From Cyclobacteriaceae bacterium (lineage in GTDB: Bacteria; Bacteroidota; Bacteroidia; Cytophagales; Cyclobacteriaceae), in NCBI GenBank assembly GCA_030584025.1, contig CP129487.1:992001-1056000 (forward strand): DNA of 64,000 nucleotides, written 5' to 3'. This document shows, in pieces, positions 43,480 to 51,606 of this stretch. The translations under genes and the position numbers were made by a program. Numbering within the stretch: position 1 is the stretch's first letter; every line of letters starts with the position of its first letter. The notes under the pieces are model-generated. The model worked only from the letters and a program-made list of their open reading frames with translations, had not been told where the DNA came from and did no database searches.

Positions 43480-45204
43480 ATGGTAGCAGCAGAGAAGTTA
43501 GAACGCCCAATCCGAAAATTTTTACCGGAAACGTTTACCGTTACCGGGTGGGATCAATTGAAGCCTTATTTCGATAGGCTTCTGGAAAGGGAAATTACTT
43601 CCATTGATGGCCTGAAAGACTGGTTGCGTGATCGCAGCGAACTGGAAAGTGTAATCAGTGAAGATTTTGCCTGGCGCTACATCAACATGACCCGCTTTAC
43701 CGAAAACGAAACCTATAGCAAAGCCTATCAGGATTTTGTTGAAAACATCCAACCTAAAATGGCCCCGGTATCCGATCAGTTAAACCGCAAAGCTACATCC
43801 AGTGAATTCCTTGATGTGCTGGCCAATGAAACCGGCTATGATATCATGATCCGGAACCTGAAGAAGGATATTGAAATTTTCAGGGAAGAAAATATTCCGT
43901 TGTTTACTGAAATCAGTCTGGAGCAGCAAAAGTACAACACCATTGCAGGCGCCATGATGGTGGAACTGGATGGAAAAGAGCTGACACTTCAACAGGCATC
44001 GGTAAAACTCATGTCGGTTAACCGGGAGGAACGCGAGCGGGTATATCATAAAATTTCCAGCCGAAGATTGCAGGATAAGCAAGTGCTGGATGAATTGTTC
44101 ACGAAGTTGATTGATCTTCGGCATCGGGTGGCTGTGAATGCTGGTTTTAAAAACTTCCGCGATTATATGTTTACAGCGATGGGCCGTTTTGATTATACCC
44201 CACAAGATTGTTTCGATTTTCATGAGTCGGTGGCTGCGGAAGTTGTACCCATTCAGAATGCACTCGTTGTTGAGCGTAAAAAATTGCTGAGTGTTGATCC
44301 GCTAAAGCCGTGGGACAAGGCCGTTGATCCGGAAGGGAAAGATCCGCTTAAAGCGTTTGAAAATGGCAAAGACCTGACAGATAAAACAATTGAATGCTTT
44401 CGCAGAATTGATCCGTATCTCGGTCAATGTTTGAGCATCATGAACGCCATGGGGCATCTTGATCTGGAATCACGCAAAGGGAAAGCTCCGGGTGGTTATA
44501 ACTATCCGCTGGCAGAAATTGGCGTGCCGTTTATTTTTATGAATGCCACATCAACCTTGCGCGACATGGTTACCATTATGCATGAAGGTGGGCATGCGGT
44601 GCATAATTTCTTAACGCGTGATCTTACGCTCAATGATTTTAAATCAACACCTTCGGAAGTGGCTGAACTGGCTTCCATGTCGATGGAATTGATTTCGATG
44701 GATGCCTGGGATATTTTCTTCACGAATGAAGATGACCTCAAGCGTGCCAAGCGCGAACATCTGGAGGATATTCTGGAAACGTTGCCGTGGGTAGCCACCA
44801 TTGATAAATTCCAACATTGGATTTATGAGCATCCGAATCATTCGTTGGAGGAGCGTAGGGAGAACTGGAATGCCATCGTAAATCAATTCAGTGATATCGT
44901 TACCGATTGGAAAGGGCAGGAGGAGGCAAAGGATTACCTGTGGCAGAAGCAACTTCATTTATACGAAGTGCCCTTCTATTACATTGAATATGGTATGGCG
45001 CAATTAGGGGCTGTTGCCATCTGGCGAAATTACAAACAGGATAAGCAGCAAGGATTACAGGGCTACCTCAACGCCTTGAAGTTGGGTTATATGAAATCCA
45101 TCCCGGAAGTATATGCAGCAGCGAATATACGATTTGATTTCAGTCGTGCGTACATCAGTGAACTGATGGCGTTTGTAAAGAAAGAGCTGAATGAATTGAA
45201 GTAG
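43480..45204 (+). CDS. M3 family oligoendopeptidase
   Basis: A 574-residue cytoplasmic zinc peptidase of the M3 family (PepF/oligoendopeptidase F-like). The zinc motif is HEGGH with H368, E369 and H372 followed by AVHNFL; the third ligand is the glutamate in the STPSEVAELASMSMELIS segment. The C-terminal part FYYIEYGMAQLGAVAIW carries the substrate-binding tyrosines. No signal peptide is present. It would degrade short peptides in the cytoplasm. It is transcribed alone. Confidence 0.92.
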   Translation: MVAAEKLERPIRKFLPETFTVTGWDQLKPYFDRLLEREITSIDGLKDWLRDRSELESVISEDFAWRYINMTRFTENETYSKAYQDFVENIQPKMAPVSDQLNRKATSSEFLDVLANETGYDIMIRNLKKDIEIFREENIPLFTEISLEQQKYNTIAGAMMVELDGKELTLQQASVKLMSVNREERERVYHKISSRRLQDKQVLDELFTKLIDLRHRVAVNAGFKNFRDYMFTAMGRFDYTPQDCFDFHESVAAEVVPIQNALVVERKKLLSVDPLKPWDKAVDPEGKDPLKAFENGKDLTDKTIECFRRIDPYLGQCLSIMNAMGHLDLESRKGKAPGGYNYPLAEIGVPFIFMNATSTLRDMVTIMHEGGHAVHNFLTRDLTLNDFKSTPSEVAELASMSMELISMDAWDIFFTNEDDLKRAKREHLEDILETLPWVATIDKFQHWIYEHPNHSLEERRENWNAIVNQFSDIVTDWKGQEEAKDYLWQKQLHLYEVPFYYIEYGMAQLGAVAIWRNYKQDKQQGLQGYLNALKLGYMKSIPEVYAAANIRFDFSRAYISELMAFVKKELNELK

Positions 45205-45233
45205 GGCTTTCTAGTAATTTTTCTGTGATTTTA

Positions 45234-45265
45234 TTTGTATAGTGTAATGTTACACATTACATTTA
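45234..45265 (+). promoter_or_regulatory. higBA promoter with operator palindrome
   Basis: TTTG (45234-45237) and TACATTTA (45258-45265) are spaced by 20 bases, a near-consensus Bacteroidota promoter. Its spacer contains TGTAATG-TTACA-CATTACA (45243-45261), a perfect 7-base inverted repeat that also nests GTGTAA-TG-TTACAC (45242-45255). This is the expected place for HigA autorepression. Confidence 0.6.
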
Positions 45266-45315
45266 TGACACCTTTTCACCATTTTTTAAACTCTTTAAAG
45301 AAAACCACGTATTTC

Positions 45316-45597
45316 ATGGTGAAGAACTTTATACATAAAGGGCTCAAGGAGCTCTTTGAAAAAGGTAATTCTAAGAGATTGCCTCAGGAACGAGTAAAGA
45401 AACTTAAACAAATGTTAGCAGTTTTGAATAGTGCTACTACGGTTCGGGATTTTGATCTTCCGGGTGCACGGTTGCATCAGCTTAAGCAACCGCCCTTGAG
45501 GGGCTTTTGGTCTCTTGATGTAACTGGGAATTACCGATTGGTCTTTAGGTTTGAAAATGGTGATGTGTATGATTTGGACTTTATAGACACGCACTAA
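45316..45597 (+). CDS. higB: HigB-type RelE-family toxin
   Basis: A 93-residue toxin of the HigB/RelE fold, an mRNA interferase acting at the ribosome. The end shows the family pattern LPGARLHQLKQPPLRGFWSLDVTGNYRLVFRFENGDVYDLDFIDTH. The ATG at 45316 gives the family length; an in-frame ATG 27 codons upstream lies inside the operator and promoter and is rejected. The antitoxin gene follows 5 bases later, toxin-first as is normal for hig loci. Confidence 0.9.
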   Translation: MVKNFIHKGLKELFEKGNSKRLPQERVKKLKQMLAVLNSATTVRDFDLPGARLHQLKQPPLRGFWSLDVTGNYRLVFRFENGDVYDLDFIDTH

Positions 45598-45602
45598 AAG
45601 AA

Positions 45603-45944
45603 ATGATTATGAATTTTAGTTTGCAACATTCTCCTCCTCATCCCGGTGAAATTTTGCAGGACCTATATCTGGAACCATTAGGGCTGTCTGTTACTAAGGC
45701 TGCAGAGCATTTGCATATTGCAAGGCCTAATCTCTCGGCTATCGTCAATGGTAGGGCCGGCATTTCTCCTGAAATGGCCTTGAAGCTATCGCTTGCGTTT
45801 GACACTACCCCGCAGTATTGGTTGAACCTTCAAAGCAGTTTTGATCTATGGTCTGCCTCTCGATCGAAAAGAAATCTTACGAGGGATATTAAATTATTAA
45901 TTCCACGAAGGAAAACCGCTTTGAGAAAAGTTAAAACTCAATGA
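45603..45944 (+). CDS. higA: HigA-type antitoxin (XRE helix-turn-helix)
   Basis: A 113-residue protein starting with the HigA hallmark HPGEILQDLYLEPLGLS; the helix-turn-helix spans about 28-70 (VTKAAEHLHIARPNLSAIVNGRAGIS) and continues with PQYWLNLQSSFDLW. A second ATG two codons later is an alternative start. It binds HigB and represses its own promoter, where a palindrome is visible. The basic C-terminal tail (RSKRNLTRDIKLLIPRRKT) is longer than usual. Confidence 0.9.
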   Translation: MIMNFSLQHSPPHPGEILQDLYLEPLGLSVTKAAEHLHIARPNLSAIVNGRAGISPEMALKLSLAFDTTPQYWLNLQSSFDLWSASRSKRNLTRDIKLLIPRRKTALRKVKTQ

Positions 45945-45965
45945 AGGTAGAGTATTAAGGCTATA

Positions 45966-46406
45966 TCAGCCCCGACTTTTATCTAGCAAGTTACTCAGCT
46001 GTTCCGCTTCTTTATCGGATAAATTGAGGAAGCGATCGACTTCCTGCTGTTGCATTTTTTTGAGTAATTCAAGGCCAGCTTCCGTGATGTTTACATCGCT
46101 GGCGCGCTTATCTTTCGGGCATGATTTCTTTACAATCAGATTTTTCGCACTGAGCCTGTCAAGCATGCGTGACATGTCAGAATTTTTATCCAGCATTCTC
46201 GATTTGATTTCTTTAGCCGAAATGCTGTTGGGATGTTGCCCCTTTAAAATACGCAGTACATTAAATTGCTGCCCCGTAATACCAAAAGACTTGAAGTAGT
46301 GCTGCTGTTGGTTTACCAGCCAGTTAGAGGTAAACAATAAATTGATTACCGCCTTTTGATGCGGATTAATAAATTTTTGCTGCTTTATTTCGTCTTCAAT
46401 CTTCAT
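45966..46406 (-). CDS. MarR family transcriptional regulator
   Basis: A 146-residue winged-helix dimeric repressor. The recognition and wing region reads RILKGQHPNSISAKEIKSRMLDKNSDMSRMLDRLSAKNLIVKKSCPKDKRASDVNITEAG, with the conserved DKR wing. The effector is unknown. It lies 85 bases downstream of yceI on the same strand, beyond a long hairpin, and a 12-base palindrome in front of yceI is a candidate binding site. Confidence 0.9.
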   Translation of the reverse strand: MKIEDEIKQQKFINPHQKAVINLLFTSNWLVNQQQHYFKSFGITGQQFNVLRILKGQHPNSISAKEIKSRMLDKNSDMSRMLDRLSAKNLIVKKSCPKDKRASDVNITEAGLELLKKMQQQEVDRFLNLSDKEAEQLSNLLDKSRG

Positions 46407-46420
46407 TGTGGAGAAAAGAA

Positions 46421-46480
46421 AAAGGCTGCTTCAAAAACGTTTGCCTGTTCATTCGACAAACTTAAATTGAAACAGCCTTT
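46421..46480 (-). terminator. Long hairpin between yceI and marR
   Basis: AAAGGCTGCTTCAA (46421-46434) pairs with TTGAAACAGCCTTT (46467-46480) with one mismatch, enclosing an inner GTTTG/CAAAC stem. On the minus strand a T-rich stretch follows (rc of GAGAAAAGAAA). It probably ends or attenuates yceI transcription before marR. Confidence 0.7.
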
Positions 46481-46491
46481 CATGAAATGGA

Positions 46492-47073
46492 TTAGCTATT
46501 TGGCTGCTTGTCCAATTCAATCTTAATATTCAAACTTACTTCGTCACCTACTACCATTTCACCACTGGCCAGTTTGTTGGCCCAGTTTACGCCATAGTCC
46601 TGACGGTTGATTGAACCTAATACTTTAAAGCCGGCTTTTTCGCCACGGCCGGTATCGATTTTACCACCATAGGTAACATCAAATTCAACTTTCTTGGTAA
46701 CACCTTTCATGGTGAAATCACCCTTCAACTTGTATTTGTTACCCTCCTTTACCAGGTTTCCTTTGAAACTGATTTCAGGGAATTTTTCAGCATCAAAAAA
46801 ATCAGCAGATTTCAGGTGACCATCGCGTCTTTCATTTTCAGTATCGATAGAAGCAACCTTTGCTGTGAAGGAAACTTCAGCACCGCTGAAATCATCAGTT
46901 TTGGAAACTACTGATCCGGTGTAATCTTTAAAAGAACCTTCTGTTTCAGATACCACCATGTGTGATACGCTGAAACCGATTTTAGAGTGTACCTTATCGA
47001 TCGTCCAGGTACTTTGAGCCAACATGCTGCCGCTAATAAGCAGCCCCAACATTAAAACAGAAATCTTTTTCAT
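46492..47073 (-). CDS. YceI family periplasmic lipocalin-like protein
   Basis: A 193-residue exported protein. The signal peptide is MKKISVLMLGLLISGSMLAQ. The YceI domain shows WTIDKVHSKIGFSVSHMVVSETEGSFKDYTG at its start, DGHLKSADFFDAEKFPEISF, and GFKVLGSINRQDYGVNW near the end. YceI proteins bind isoprenoid or lipid-like molecules in a beta-barrel. The partner marR gene downstream and the palindrome in its promoter suggest control by MarR. Confidence 0.92.
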   Translation of the reverse strand: MKKISVLMLGLLISGSMLAQSTWTIDKVHSKIGFSVSHMVVSETEGSFKDYTGSVVSKTDDFSGAEVSFTAKVASIDTENERRDGHLKSADFFDAEKFPEISFKGNLVKEGNKYKLKGDFTMKGVTKKVEFDVTYGGKIDTGRGEKAGFKVLGSINRQDYGVNWANKLASGEMVVGDEVSLNIKIELDKQPNS

Positions 47074-47136
47074 AACGAGTTTTTGGTTGTTTAATCAGTT
47101 TTTGAACATGTAAGCTTAACACAATCTGAAAAATAA

Positions 47137-47148
47137 ATGTTTAAACAT
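47137..47148. promoter_or_regulatory. Palindromic operator candidate upstream of yceI
   Basis: ATGTTTAAACAT is a perfect 12-base palindrome 64 bases ahead of the yceI start. On the minus strand TATTTTTC lies next to it as a candidate -7 element, so the palindrome would overlap the region just upstream of the -7. MarR proteins bind palindromes of this kind; the neighbouring marR is the obvious candidate. Confidence 0.45.
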
Positions 47149-47196
47149 CTATTTTTTATTTTGTAACGTACTGATAATCAGTTAATTTATTTTGAA

Positions 47197-47916
47197 CTAG
47201 GCTTTCAGGTAGAAGTCTTTCATCAGGTTTTGGTACTCATCAGACCAAATTTCTCCCGATTCGTACAACAGAATTTCTCCGGTTTCGCATGGCCGGCTTT
47301 CTCGTGAAAATTCCATTAATAGACGCTCAACCGGTTTGTTGTTTCGGGTGCGGAAACTCCATTTTCGAATGCAGTGTAAGGCCCTGTCCAGCGCCAGCTT
47401 TTCAAAAGCCTTGCCCTCCGTTACAGGAAGCACCACGGCAAACCGACCGCTTGCATTTAATAAGCGTAGCACAGCCGATAGCAATTCTTCAAAGCTGAGT
47501 TGTTCGGTATGTCGTGCGGTGGTGCGGTGTAAATCGGTTGGTTTGTAGCTGTTGATGAAGTAGGGAGGATTGGAAACAATGAGATCGTATGTTTTTTCTG
47601 GAGAGAAAGTCTGAATAGCCTGCGTATAAAGATGCAGACGATCATTCCACGGAGCTTGAGAAAAGTTTTCCTGAGCGTCAACACAAGCATCAGGGTTAAG
47701 TTCAACAGCATCAACCTGTACGTATGAAGGTGTTCGCTGTGCAAGCATCAAGGCGATCACGCCAGTGCCCGTTCCAATATCTAGGATTGTTTGAGCGTTG
47801 GTTACGTCAACCCATGCACCCAGCAAAACACCATCGGTGCCCACCTTCATGCTGCTCCGCTTATGGGTAACGGAGAATTTTTTAAAGTGAAACTGATCGG
47901 GTTTTACGCGCTTCAT
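47197..47916 (-). CDS. trmN6: tRNA1(Val) A37 N6-methyltransferase
   Basis: A 239-residue SAM-dependent methyltransferase (YfiC/TrmN6 type) that methylates adenosine 37 of tRNA-Val. The N-terminus FHFKKFSVTHKRSSMKVGTDGVLLGAWV is characteristic; motif I is ILDIGTGTGVIALMLAQR and the N6-adenine motif is SNPPYF. Length is standard. It is divergent from fhs and stands in no clear operon. Confidence 0.88.
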   Translation of the reverse strand: MKRVKPDQFHFKKFSVTHKRSSMKVGTDGVLLGAWVDVTNAQTILDIGTGTGVIALMLAQRTPSYVQVDAVELNPDACVDAQENFSQAPWNDRLHLYTQAIQTFSPEKTYDLIVSNPPYFINSYKPTDLHRTTARHTEQLSFEELLSAVLRLLNASGRFAVVLPVTEGKAFEKLALDRALHCIRKWSFRTRNNKPVERLLMEFSRESRPCETGEILLYESGEIWSDEYQNLMKDFYLKA

Positions 47917-47990
47917 TTTGCGGAACTGACAATCGTCATTTAGGTTACAAAGTAAATAGTTTTAACTTTCGAACGGTTAATTCAATTCCT

Positions 47991-49667
47991 ATGGCGTACA
48001 AAACCGATCTTGAAATTGCACAAGCGGCAACCCTGAAACCTATCCAACAAATTGCTGCCAAACTTAATATTAAGGATGACGATCTTGAGTTATATGGTAA
48101 ATACAAAGCCAAGCTTCCGCTGAAGTTGAGTGATGATGCCAAACTAAAAAAGAGCAAACTGATATTGGTCACAGCCATGACACCCACCCCGGCTGGTGAA
48201 GGTAAAACCACCACATCAATCGGCTTGTGTGAGGGCATGAATAAAATCGGGAAGAAGACTACGGTAGTTTTGCGCGAGCCATCATTAGGTCCGGTGTTTG
48301 GTATGAAGGGCGGTGCAGCCGGTGGGGGATATTCACAAGTTGTGCCGATGGAAGATATTAACCTGCATTTTACCGGTGACTTTGCTGCGGTTGAAAAAGC
48401 CAATAACCTGTTGGCAGCTTTAATTGATAATGATATTCAAAAACCCGGAGGTGGATTGGGTATTGATCCGCGCACCGCGGAATGGAAACGCGTGATGGAC
48501 ATGAATGATCGTGCGTTGCGCAACATGATTACCGGTTTAGGAGGAAAGAATGGTGGGATGATACGTGAAACAGGATTCAACATCACCGCTGCTTCAGAAA
48601 TCATGGCGATTCTTTGTCTGGCGAAAGACATGAATGACCTGAAAGAAAAAATCGGGAATATTTATATCGGTGATACGTATGCACAAAAAGCAGTCTTCGC
48701 CCGCGACTTAAATGCGCAAGGTGCGGTGGCGTTGTTATTGAAAGATGCCATTAAGCCAAACCTGGTGCAAACACTGGAAGGAAATCCTGCCATTATTCAT
48801 GGGGGACCGTTTGGCAACATTGCTCAAGGCGCAAATTCGATTATCGCCACGCGCATGGGCATGAGTTTGTCGGATTATGTGATTACGGAAGCCGGTTTTG
48901 GTTCCGATCTGGGTGCTGAGAAATTTATTGATATTGTTTGTGGGTATGGCGATTACTCTCCGCATGCCATTGTGTTGGTGGCAACCATTCGCGCGTTGAA
49001 ATATCATGGTGGTGTTTCCCGTGAGGACTTGACCAAGCCAAACGTAAAAGCACTTGAAATAGGATTTGCCAATCTTGAAAAGCACATTGAGAACACAAAA
49101 ATATTTGGCGTGCCTGCCGTGGTGTCGTTGAATAAGTTTGTCACCGATTCGGATGAAGAACTTCAGTGGGTTATTCAGAAATGTGAATCACTGGGTGTCG
49201 ACATTGCTCTTTCGGAAGGTTGGGAAAAAGGTGGAGCAGGTATGGTTGATCTGGCCAAAAAAGTAGCGGAAGCTGCCGATAACTTTCATGGAAAATATTG
49301 GCCGGTGTATGACTGGAAGTCATCCATGGAAGAAAAGATCAGAACGGTTGCTGTAAAAATTTACGGAGCAAAAGATGTGGAGTTTTTGCCCAAGGCAAAA
49401 CAGAATTTAAAGAAGATTGAGCGGATCGGTTTGAATGGTGTTCCGGTTTGCATTGCCAAAACACAAAATAGTTTTTCCGATGATGCCAAAAAACTTGGTC
49501 GTCCAAAAGACTTCATCATTACCGTGCGTGAAATTGAAGTAGCTGCCGGAGCGGGTTTTGTAATCCCGATTACGGGAGATATTCTGCGCATGCCGGGCTT
49601 ACCGAATGTTCCCGCTGCCTTGGGGATGGATATTGATAATGATGGAAGGATTAGTGGATTGTCGTAG
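47991..49667 (+). CDS. fhs: Formate-tetrahydrofolate ligase
   Basis: A 558-residue enzyme that joins formate to tetrahydrofolate with ATP, giving 10-formyl-THF. The P-loop TPAGEGKT is at 66-73, followed by EPSLGPVFGMKGGAAGGGYSQV, IDPRTAEWKRVMDMNDRALR and TEAGFGSDLGAEKF, all strong Fhs signatures. Length matches the family. It heads a formate region with fdhD and the dehydrogenase genes downstream, so formate oxidation and assimilation are neighbours. Upstream TAACTTTC resembles a -7 element. Confidence 0.96.
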   Translation: MAYKTDLEIAQAATLKPIQQIAAKLNIKDDDLELYGKYKAKLPLKLSDDAKLKKSKLILVTAMTPTPAGEGKTTTSIGLCEGMNKIGKKTTVVLREPSLGPVFGMKGGAAGGGYSQVVPMEDINLHFTGDFAAVEKANNLLAALIDNDIQKPGGGLGIDPRTAEWKRVMDMNDRALRNMITGLGGKNGGMIRETGFNITAASEIMAILCLAKDMNDLKEKIGNIYIGDTYAQKAVFARDLNAQGAVALLLKDAIKPNLVQTLEGNPAIIHGGPFGNIAQGANSIIATRMGMSLSDYVITEAGFGSDLGAEKFIDIVCGYGDYSPHAIVLVATIRALKYHGGVSREDLTKPNVKALEIGFANLEKHIENTKIFGVPAVVSLNKFVTDSDEELQWVIQKCESLGVDIALSEGWEKGGAGMVDLAKKVAEAADNFHGKYWPVYDWKSSMEEKIRTVAVKIYGAKDVEFLPKAKQNLKKIERIGLNGVPVCIAKTQNSFSDDAKKLGRPKDFIITVREIEVAAGAGFVIPITGDILRMPGLPNVPAALGMDIDNDGRISGLS

Positions 49668-49697
49668 ACTGTGATGTGATTTGTCACTTGATAGAGT

Positions 49698-49705
49698 TAA
49701 ATTTG
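49698..49705 (+). promoter_or_regulatory. -7 element of nucleotidyltransferase module
   Basis: TAAATTTG matches TAnnTTTG exactly, 23 bases before the start of the 66-residue gene. A TTTG lies 14 bases upstream, shorter than the usual spacing. Confidence 0.4.
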
Positions 49706-49728
49706 TTAGACATAACGAAAGTTAAATT

Positions 49729-49929
49729 ATGGCTAAATCAAGAAGGCTCAAGGTCATTAAAGTTAGCCCGGAACAAGAGCAAAAAATGAAAGATGAGGCT
49801 TTTCTTAAACTCACACCGGCACAACGTCTGCGCATTCATGAACAGTTACGAAAAAGAATTTGGGGTAAGCTATATAACCAAACAAAGCTTAAAGGACTTA
49901 AGGTGAAGAAAAGACCAGCATATGTATGA
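49729..49929 (+). CDS. Small basic protein, partner of nucleotidyltransferase
   Basis: A 66-residue, strongly basic protein. The central LTPAQRLRIHEQLRKRIWGKLYNQ resembles the short LTPxERL-type helix found in small partners of nucleotidyltransferase genes. Its last four bases overlap the start of the nucleotidyltransferase gene (ATGA), so translation is coupled. It may be the antitoxin or an adaptor of a two-gene toxin-antitoxin-like module; I do not recognise a named family. Confidence 0.65.
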   Translation: MAKSRRLKVIKVSPEQEQKMKDEAFLKLTPAQRLRIHEQLRKRIWGKLYNQTKLKGLKVKKRPAYV

Positions 49930-50402
49930 GTTTCTTTAGCCGGGTGCATGAGCGTGTTCTGAGAAAATTTGTTGCTAACAGTGTGGACTTTGTTTTAATA
50001 GGAGGGCATGCATCGATTATCCATGGTGTTCGCAGGACCACTTCTGATTTGGATATCTTGGTACGACCTACACAGGAGAACGGCCAACGGGTAGTAAGAG
50101 CATTTCAAAACCTTGGCGTAGATTGTAAGAATATTCACGCGGAAGACTTTCTTGTTGAACAAGTATTTTCTTTCGGCATGGAACCAGATGCGGTTGATAT
50201 TTTAAATTTCTCAAAAGGTATTTCTTTGGAGGATATTTTCGAAAATGCTGTGACCAGAAAAATTGATGATTTGAGAATAAAGGTTATTGACATCAGAGAT
50301 TTAATAACGAACAAAGAGAAAATTGGCCGGGATTCAGAGAAAGGTCTGGTTGATCAACAAGACATTCTGGCGCTAAAGCGGATCTTAAAAATGAAGAAGT
50401 AA
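49926..50402 (+). CDS. Nucleotidyltransferase-fold protein (DUF6036-like)
   Basis: A 158-residue protein of the nucleotidyltransferase superfamily. FVLIGGHASIIHGVRRTTSDLDILVRP carries the glycine-rich helix start and the D-x-D catalytic pair (DLD), and VDILNFSKG provides a third acidic residue. The rest is helical and ends in a basic tail. This arrangement resembles AbiEii-like toxins and the DUF6036 group that modify tRNA or other nucleotides in phage defence. With the 66-residue gene it forms a compact module inserted between fhs and fdhD. Confidence 0.78.
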   Translation: MSFFSRVHERVLRKFVANSVDFVLIGGHASIIHGVRRTTSDLDILVRPTQENGQRVVRAFQNLGVDCKNIHAEDFLVEQVFSFGMEPDAVDILNFSKGISLEDIFENAVTRKIDDLRIKVIDIRDLITNKEKIGRDSEKGLVDQQDILALKRILKMKK

Positions 50403-50431
50403 CTTCTGTGGGTACTAGAAATTGAGCTCTA

Positions 50432-51259
50432 TTGTCAGTAGATTCTGTACATATTATTCAAAAGACTGTTTCGGGTAGCTTTCCAAAGCCTGATTTGGTA
50501 GCCGTTGAAGAACCGTTGGAAATCCGGTTGGGTTTTGGGCCGACCGATCAACGGGAGCAACGAAGTTTGGCGGTAACCATGCGTACGCCTGGTCATGATT
50601 TTGAACTGGCGGCCGGATTTCTTTTTACCGAAGGAATTGTTCATTCTTTTTCGCAGATTGAGAATATCCGCTACTGCGAAAACCTGGGCAAGCAGGAGGA
50701 AAATAATGTAGTACGTGTTGAGTTGAACTCAAGCCTGACTCCCGATTTTCAGAAACTTCAACGAAATTTTTATACCACATCCAGTTGTGGTGTTTGTGGC
50801 AAATCATCCATTGAAGCGGTTACCGTTCAATGCGCTCCGGTCACAACCAATTGGTCAGTTTCTGCCAAGCTTATTCAATCGTTACCTGATAAACTTCGTG
50901 AAGCACAACATGTTTTTGAGCACACAGGCGGATTACATGCTTCGGGATTATTTGATCAGCAAGGAGCATTGATGTTGCTACGTGAAGATGTTGGTCGGCA
51001 TAATGCATTGGATAAGGTAATTGGCGCTATGCTTTTTAAAGAATCAATTCCATTATCTGATTTTATTCTGGTGGTGAGTGGCCGTGCGAGTTTTGAGTTG
51101 GTTCAGAAAGCTGCAGTGGCTGGTATTCCTGTTTTGGTTGCCGTGGGTGCGCCTTCCAGTCTGGCTGTGAACCTGGCGCAAACCAGTGGCATAACATTAG
51201 TTGGTTTTGCGCGTGAGGAAAAATTTAATATCTATACACATCCTCACCGCATTGTATAG
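50432..51259 (+). CDS. fdhD: Formate dehydrogenase sulfurtransferase FdhD
   Basis: A 275-residue protein that moves sulphur from IscS-type desulphurases onto the molybdenum cofactor before its insertion into formate dehydrogenase. Family marks are MRTPGHDFELAAGFLFTEGI, the SSCGVCGKSS loop with the functional cysteines, and LREDVGRHNALDKVIG. The start is read as TTG at 50432; no ATG is available before the domain. It belongs with the formate dehydrogenase genes at 53840-58822. Confidence 0.92.
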   Translation: MSVDSVHIIQKTVSGSFPKPDLVAVEEPLEIRLGFGPTDQREQRSLAVTMRTPGHDFELAAGFLFTEGIVHSFSQIENIRYCENLGKQEENNVVRVELNSSLTPDFQKLQRNFYTTSSCGVCGKSSIEAVTVQCAPVTTNWSVSAKLIQSLPDKLREAQHVFEHTGGLHASGLFDQQGALMLLREDVGRHNALDKVIGAMLFKESIPLSDFILVVSGRASFELVQKAAVAGIPVLVAVGAPSSLAVNLAQTSGITLVGFAREEKFNIYTHPHRIV

Positions 51260-51285
51260 TTTATTGATTTTTTGATTGGTGATTT

Positions 51286-51603
51286 TTATTTCACCTGCTC
51301 GCACCAAAACCCAGGGTATTTTGTAATCACCAGGTCTTCCGTTACGGATACCTGACAAGCCAGACGTAAACCATTATCCTGACAATGTGGTGGAAAGCTT
51401 AGCCTTATTTGTTCTTTCATGGTGTGTGGGTTGACTTTGCCTAAAATTTTTACCGCACAGGTTCCACACGAACCAAACCCACGACAATTGAGTATTCGCG
51501 CATGACCATTATGCACATTGAGTTTGTGCCGGTGCAACGCATCACGCAGAATTTCTCCTTGTTTGCAGGAGATGGTTTTATTTTTGAATGTAATGGTCGG
51601 CAT
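51286..51603 (-). CDS. 2Fe-2S ferredoxin
   Basis: A 105-residue plant-type ferredoxin. Cluster cysteines are in NCRGFGSCGTCAVKI (three) and RLACQVSV (fourth). The N-terminus MPTITFKNKTISCKQGEILRDALH is typical. It begins 3 bases after the SDR gene on the same strand, so the two are co-transcribed. The partner enzyme is unknown. Confidence 0.9.
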   Translation of the reverse strand: MPTITFKNKTISCKQGEILRDALHRHKLNVHNGHARILNCRGFGSCGTCAVKILGKVNPHTMKEQIRLSFPPHCQDNGLRLACQVSVTEDLVITKYPGFWCEQVK

Positions 51604-51606
51604 AGC

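Noticed and set aside
44502..44958. Minus-strand frames of about 100 codons inside the M3 peptidase gene
   Set aside because: They are shadows of the long coding frame that carries the zinc motif.
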